Both the position numbers and the translations under genes were made by a program. 64,000 nucleotides of DNA from Rhynochetos jubatus (taxonomy: Eukaryota; Chordata; Aves; Eurypygiformes; Rhynochetidae): positions 873,001-937,000 of the forward strand of contig CM050659.1 in NCBI GenBank assembly GCA_027574665.1, given 5' to 3'. This document shows, piece by piece, positions 60,767 to 64,000 of this stretch; positions within the stretch are counted from its first letter, which is position 1, and each line of letters begins with the position of its first letter. Under the pieces are notes generated by a model. The model was not told the origin of the DNA, ran no database searches, and worked only from the letters and a program-made list of their open reading frames with translations.

Positions 60767-62573
60767 ATGCGCGGCTCGTTGAAGCGTCTGCCCGAACACG
60801 GACATCTGAAGCAGCACTGTAATGCGACCAAACAGAAAGAGTTAGGAGAGAATTTCTTGTCCCTTCTTGCTGCGCCCTTGCAGAGCACTGCGTGCCAGAG
60901 CAGCCGGATCGCTGTGTTGCTTGCAATCTCCAGTTCCAACAGTGCCACAGTTCCTCGGCAACAGAAAGAGCTAGGAAGGAATTGCTTACGCTGTTTTCTC
61001 TCGCTGTGCTCTAGCAGTTCGTTCCCTTTTCGGCAGAGCGCGGGACCGCTTGCAAAGCTTAGAAACAAAGCTCTCCCTTTTCCTCCAAAAGGGAAAGAGC
61101 TACGAGGGAATTTCTTAGCGAAACCTTGTTTGTTTTGGCAGAGCACTGCATGCCTCTTAAGACAGAGCTCTGGATCCCCGGGAAAGTCGAAATCCACAGG
61201 GTCACCTTCTCTGTGCTAACAGGCTCGGAGAGGCTGGAATGCGCGGCTCGTTGAAGCGTCTGCCCGAACACGGACATCTGAAGCAGCACTGTAATGCGAC
61301 CAAACAGAAAGAGTTAGGAGAGAATTTCTTGTCCCTTCTTGCTGCGCCCTTGCAGAGCACTGCGTGCCAGAGCAGCCGGATCGCTGTGTTGCTTGCAATC
61401 TCCAGTTCCAACAGTGCCACAGTTCCTCGGCAACAGAAAGAGCTAGGAAGGAATTGCTTACGCTGTTTTCTCTCGCTGTGCTCTAGCAGTTCGTTCCCTT
61501 TTCGGCAGAGCGCGGGACCGCTTGCAAAGCTTAGAAACAAAGCTCTCCCTTTTCCTCCAAAAGGGAAAGAGCTACGAGGGAATTTCTTAGCGAAACCTTG
61601 TTTGTTTTGGCAGAGCACTGCATGCCTCTGAAGACAGAGCTCTGTATCCCCGGGAAAGTCGAAAGCCACAGGGTCACCTTCTCTGTGCTAACAGGCTCGG
61701 AGAGGCTCGAATGCGCGGCTCGTTGAAGCGTCTGCCCGAACACGGCCATCTGAAGCAGCACTGTAATGCGACCAAACAGAAAGAGTTAGGAGAGAATTTC
61801 TTGTTCCTTCTTGCTGCGCCTTTGCAGAGCACTGTGTGCCAGAGCAGCCGGATCGCTGTGTTGCTTGCAATCTCCAGTTCCAACAGTGCCACAGTTCCTC
61901 GGCAACAGAAAGAGCTAGGAAGGAATTGCTTGCGCTGTTTTCTCTCGCTGTGCTCTAGCAGTTCGTTCCCTTTTCGGCAGAGCGCGGGACCGCTTGCAAA
62001 GCTTAGAAACAAACCTCTCCCTTTTCCTCCAAAAGGGAAAGAGCTACGAGGGAATTTCTTAGCGAAACCTTGTTTGTTTTGGCAGAGCACTGCATGCCTC
62101 TGAAGACAGAGCTCTGTATCCCCGGGAAAGTCGAAATCCACAGGGTCACCTTCTCTGTGCTAACAGGCTCGGAGAGGCTCGAATGCGCGGCTCGTTGAAG
62201 CGTCTGCCCGAACACGGACATCTGAAGCAGCACTGTAATGCGACCAAACAGAAAGAGTTAGGAGAGAATTTCTTGTCCCTTCTTGCTGCGCCCTTGCAGA
62301 GCACTGCGTGCCAGAGCAGCCGGATCGCTGTGTTGCTTGCAATCTCCAGTTCCAACAGTGCCACAGTTCCTCGGCAACAGAAAGAGCTAGGAAGGAATTG
62401 CTTACGCTGTTTTCTCTCGCTGTGCTCTAGCGGTTCGTTCCCTTTTCGGCAGAGTGCGGGACCGCTTGCAAAGCTTAGAAACAAACCTCTCCCTTTTCCT
62501 CCAAAAGGGAAAGAGCTACGAGGGAATTTCTTAGCGAAACCTTGTTTGTTTTGGCAGAGCACTGCATGCTTCT

Positions 62574-64000
62574 TAAGACTGAGCTCTGTATCCCCGGGAA
62601 AGTCGAAAGCCACAGGGTCACCTTCTCTGTGCTAACAGGCTCGGAGAGGCTCGAATGCGCGGCTCGTTGAAGCGTCTGCCCGAACACGGACATCTGAAGC
62701 AGCACTGTAATGCGACCAAACAGAAAGAGTTAGGAGAGAATTTCTTGTCCCTTCTTGCTGCGCCCTTGCAGAGCACTGCGTGCCAGAGCAGCCGGATCGC
62801 TGTGTTGCTTGCAATCTCCAGTTCCAACAGTGCCACAGTTCCTCGGCAACAGAAAGAGCTAGGAAGGAATTGCTTACGCTGTTTTCTCTCGCTGTGCTCT
62901 AGCAGTTGGTTCCCTTTTCGGCAGAGCGCGGGACCGCTTGCAAAGCTTAGAAACAAACCTCTCCCTTTTCCTCCAAAAGGGAAAGAGCTACGAGGGAATT
63001 TCTTAGCGAAACCTTGTTTGTTTTGGCAGAGCACTGCATGCCTCTGAAGACAGAGCTCTGTATCCCCGGGAAAGTCGAAATCCACAGGGTCACCTTCTCT
63101 GTGCTAACAGGCTCGGAGAGGCTCGAATGCGCGGCTCGTTGAAGCGTCTGCCCGAACACGGCCATCTGAAGCAGCACTGTAATGCGACCAAACAGAAAGA
63201 GTTAGGAGAGAATTTCTTGTCCCTTCTTGCTGCGCCTTTGCAGAGCACTGCGTGCCAGAGCAGCCGGATCGCTGTGTTGCTTGCAATCTCCAGTTCCAAC
63301 AGTGCCACAGTTCCTCGGCAACAGAAAGAGCTAGGAAGGAATTGCTTACGCTGTTTTCTCTCGCTGTGCTCTAGCAGTTCGTTCCCTTTTCGGCAGAGCG
63401 CGGGACCGCTTGCAAAGCTTAGAAACAAACCTCTCTCTTTTCCTCCAAAAGGGAAAGAGCTACGAGGGAATTTCTTAGCGAAACCTTGTTTGTTTTGGCA
63501 GAGCACTGCATGCCTCTTAAGACAGAGCTCTGTATCCCCGGGAAAGTCGAAATCCACAGGGTCACCTTCTCTGTGCTAACAGGCTCGGAGAGGCTGGAAT
63601 GCGCGGCTCGTTGAAGCGTCTGCCCGAACACGGACATCTGAAGCAGCACTGTAATGCGACCAAACAGAAAGAGTTAGGAGAGAATTTCTTGTCCCTTCTT
63701 GCTGCGCCCTTGCAGAGCACTGCGTGCCAGAGCAGCCGGATCGCTGTGTTGCTTGCAATCTCCAGTTCCAACAGTGCCACAGTTCCTCGGCAACAGAAAG
63801 AGCTAGGAAGGAATTGCTTACGCTGTTTTCTCTCGCTGTGCTCTAGCAGTTCGTTCCCTTTTCGGCAGAGCGCGGGACCGCTTGCAAAGCTTAGAAACAA
63901 AGCTCTCCCTTTTCCTCCAAAAGGGAAAGAGCTACGAGGGAATTTCTTAGCGAAACCTTGTTTGTTTTGGCAGAGCACTGCATGCCTCTTAAGACAGAGC
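62574..64000 (+). repeat. Block h, right copy (3' part of M132 to window end)
   Basis: Counterpart of 3105-4531, with no difference that I can see up to the edge. The 5' part of M132 instead matches the unit at 59351 (TAGCGGTTCG, GAGTGCGGG), so M132 is a junction unit. The match may continue beyond the window. Confidence 0.8.
63599..64000 (+). repeat. Partial satellite unit at right edge (M135)
   Basis: This is pos. 1-402 of a unit, cut by the window edge. It is preceded by the G variant at pos. 470 and carries C at pos. 111 and G at pos. 304, matching the unit at 4130 as far as it goes. The array continues to the right. Confidence 0.95.

Larger units (their letters stand above)
1..64000. 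repeat. 472-bp tandem satellite array (whole window)
   Basis: Every part of the window belongs to a head-to-tail repeat of period 472 bp in one orientation. The register never breaks: 134 full units plus two edge fragments account for all 64,000 bases, allowing three single-base deletions. Neighbouring units differ mainly by substitutions; the first two full units differ at about 8 of 472 positions. GC is about 52%. The unit has one HindIII site (AAGCTT at 170-175 in the first fragment), so a 472-bp ladder is predicted. No promoter, gene, RNA gene, terminator, transposon or spacer separates the units. I do not recognise the family. Centromeric or heterochromatic satellite is the likeliest class; nothing here proves centromere function. 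Confidence 0.98.

Noticed and set aside
1..64000. CRISPR array
   Set aside because: The repeat unit is 472 bp with no alternation of short constant repeats and variable spacers, and there are no cas genes.
1..64000. Regular higher-order repeat with one fixed multimer length
   Set aside because: No single offset explains the matches; 4-, 5-, 9-, 11-, 17-, 20- and 21-unit offsets each apply only locally.

Overview
The whole 64-kb window is one uninterrupted, head-to-tail satellite array with a 472-bp repeat unit. I count 134 complete units: 131 of 472 bp and three of 471 bp. A 353-bp partial unit lies at the left edge and a 402-bp partial unit at the right edge. I see no unique sequence, protein gene, RNA gene, CRISPR array or transposon insertion anywhere. 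The window starts and ends inside the array, so its true length is unknown. For reference, unit M1 starts at 354, each later unit starts 472 bp on, and pos. 1-472 are positions within a unit (pos. 1 = 354 in M1).

A kilobase-scale satellite of this size points to a eukaryotic chromosome (centromeric, pericentromeric, subtelomeric or sex/B-chromosome heterochromatin), but I do not recognise the family and cannot name the organism. The unit is about 52% GC and keeps 25 CpG dinucleotides (observed/expected about 0.77). This is high for a satellite in a heavily methylated vertebrate genome.

Each unit is itself composite. A conserved 24-bp box begins at 422, 551 and 680 in M1, exactly 129 bp apart. 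A second box around GCAGAGC recurs at 467, 620, 725 and, in decayed form, 870. The 472-bp unit therefore looks like three 129-bp subunits (A, B, C) plus a shortened 85-bp fourth (D). Each unit also carries an 8-bp-stem hairpin at a pyrimidine/purine switch, a 12-bp perfect palindrome and a 17-bp CENP-B-box-like motif matching 8 of 9 core positions.

Layout by variant content: 1-18.76 kb, mixed family I; 18.76-21.4 kb, a distinct T-type island; 21.4-27.7 kb, family I again, including a 5-unit tandem duplication; 27.7-32.4 kb, a second T-type island; 32.4-44.2 kb, a more uniform domain marked by a private G-to-C change; 44.2-58.9 kb, a mosaic of blocks copied from elsewhere; 58.9-64 kb, a return of the unit order seen at the extreme left.

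There is no fixed higher-order period. Ordered blocks of 2-8 units recur at offsets of 4, 5, 9, 11, 13, 17, 20, 21, 43, 101, 124 and 126 units. They often show only 0-2 visible differences over 1.4-2.8 kb, although neighbouring units commonly differ by 1-3%. The window is best read as a record of nested unequal exchange, conversion and block amplification.
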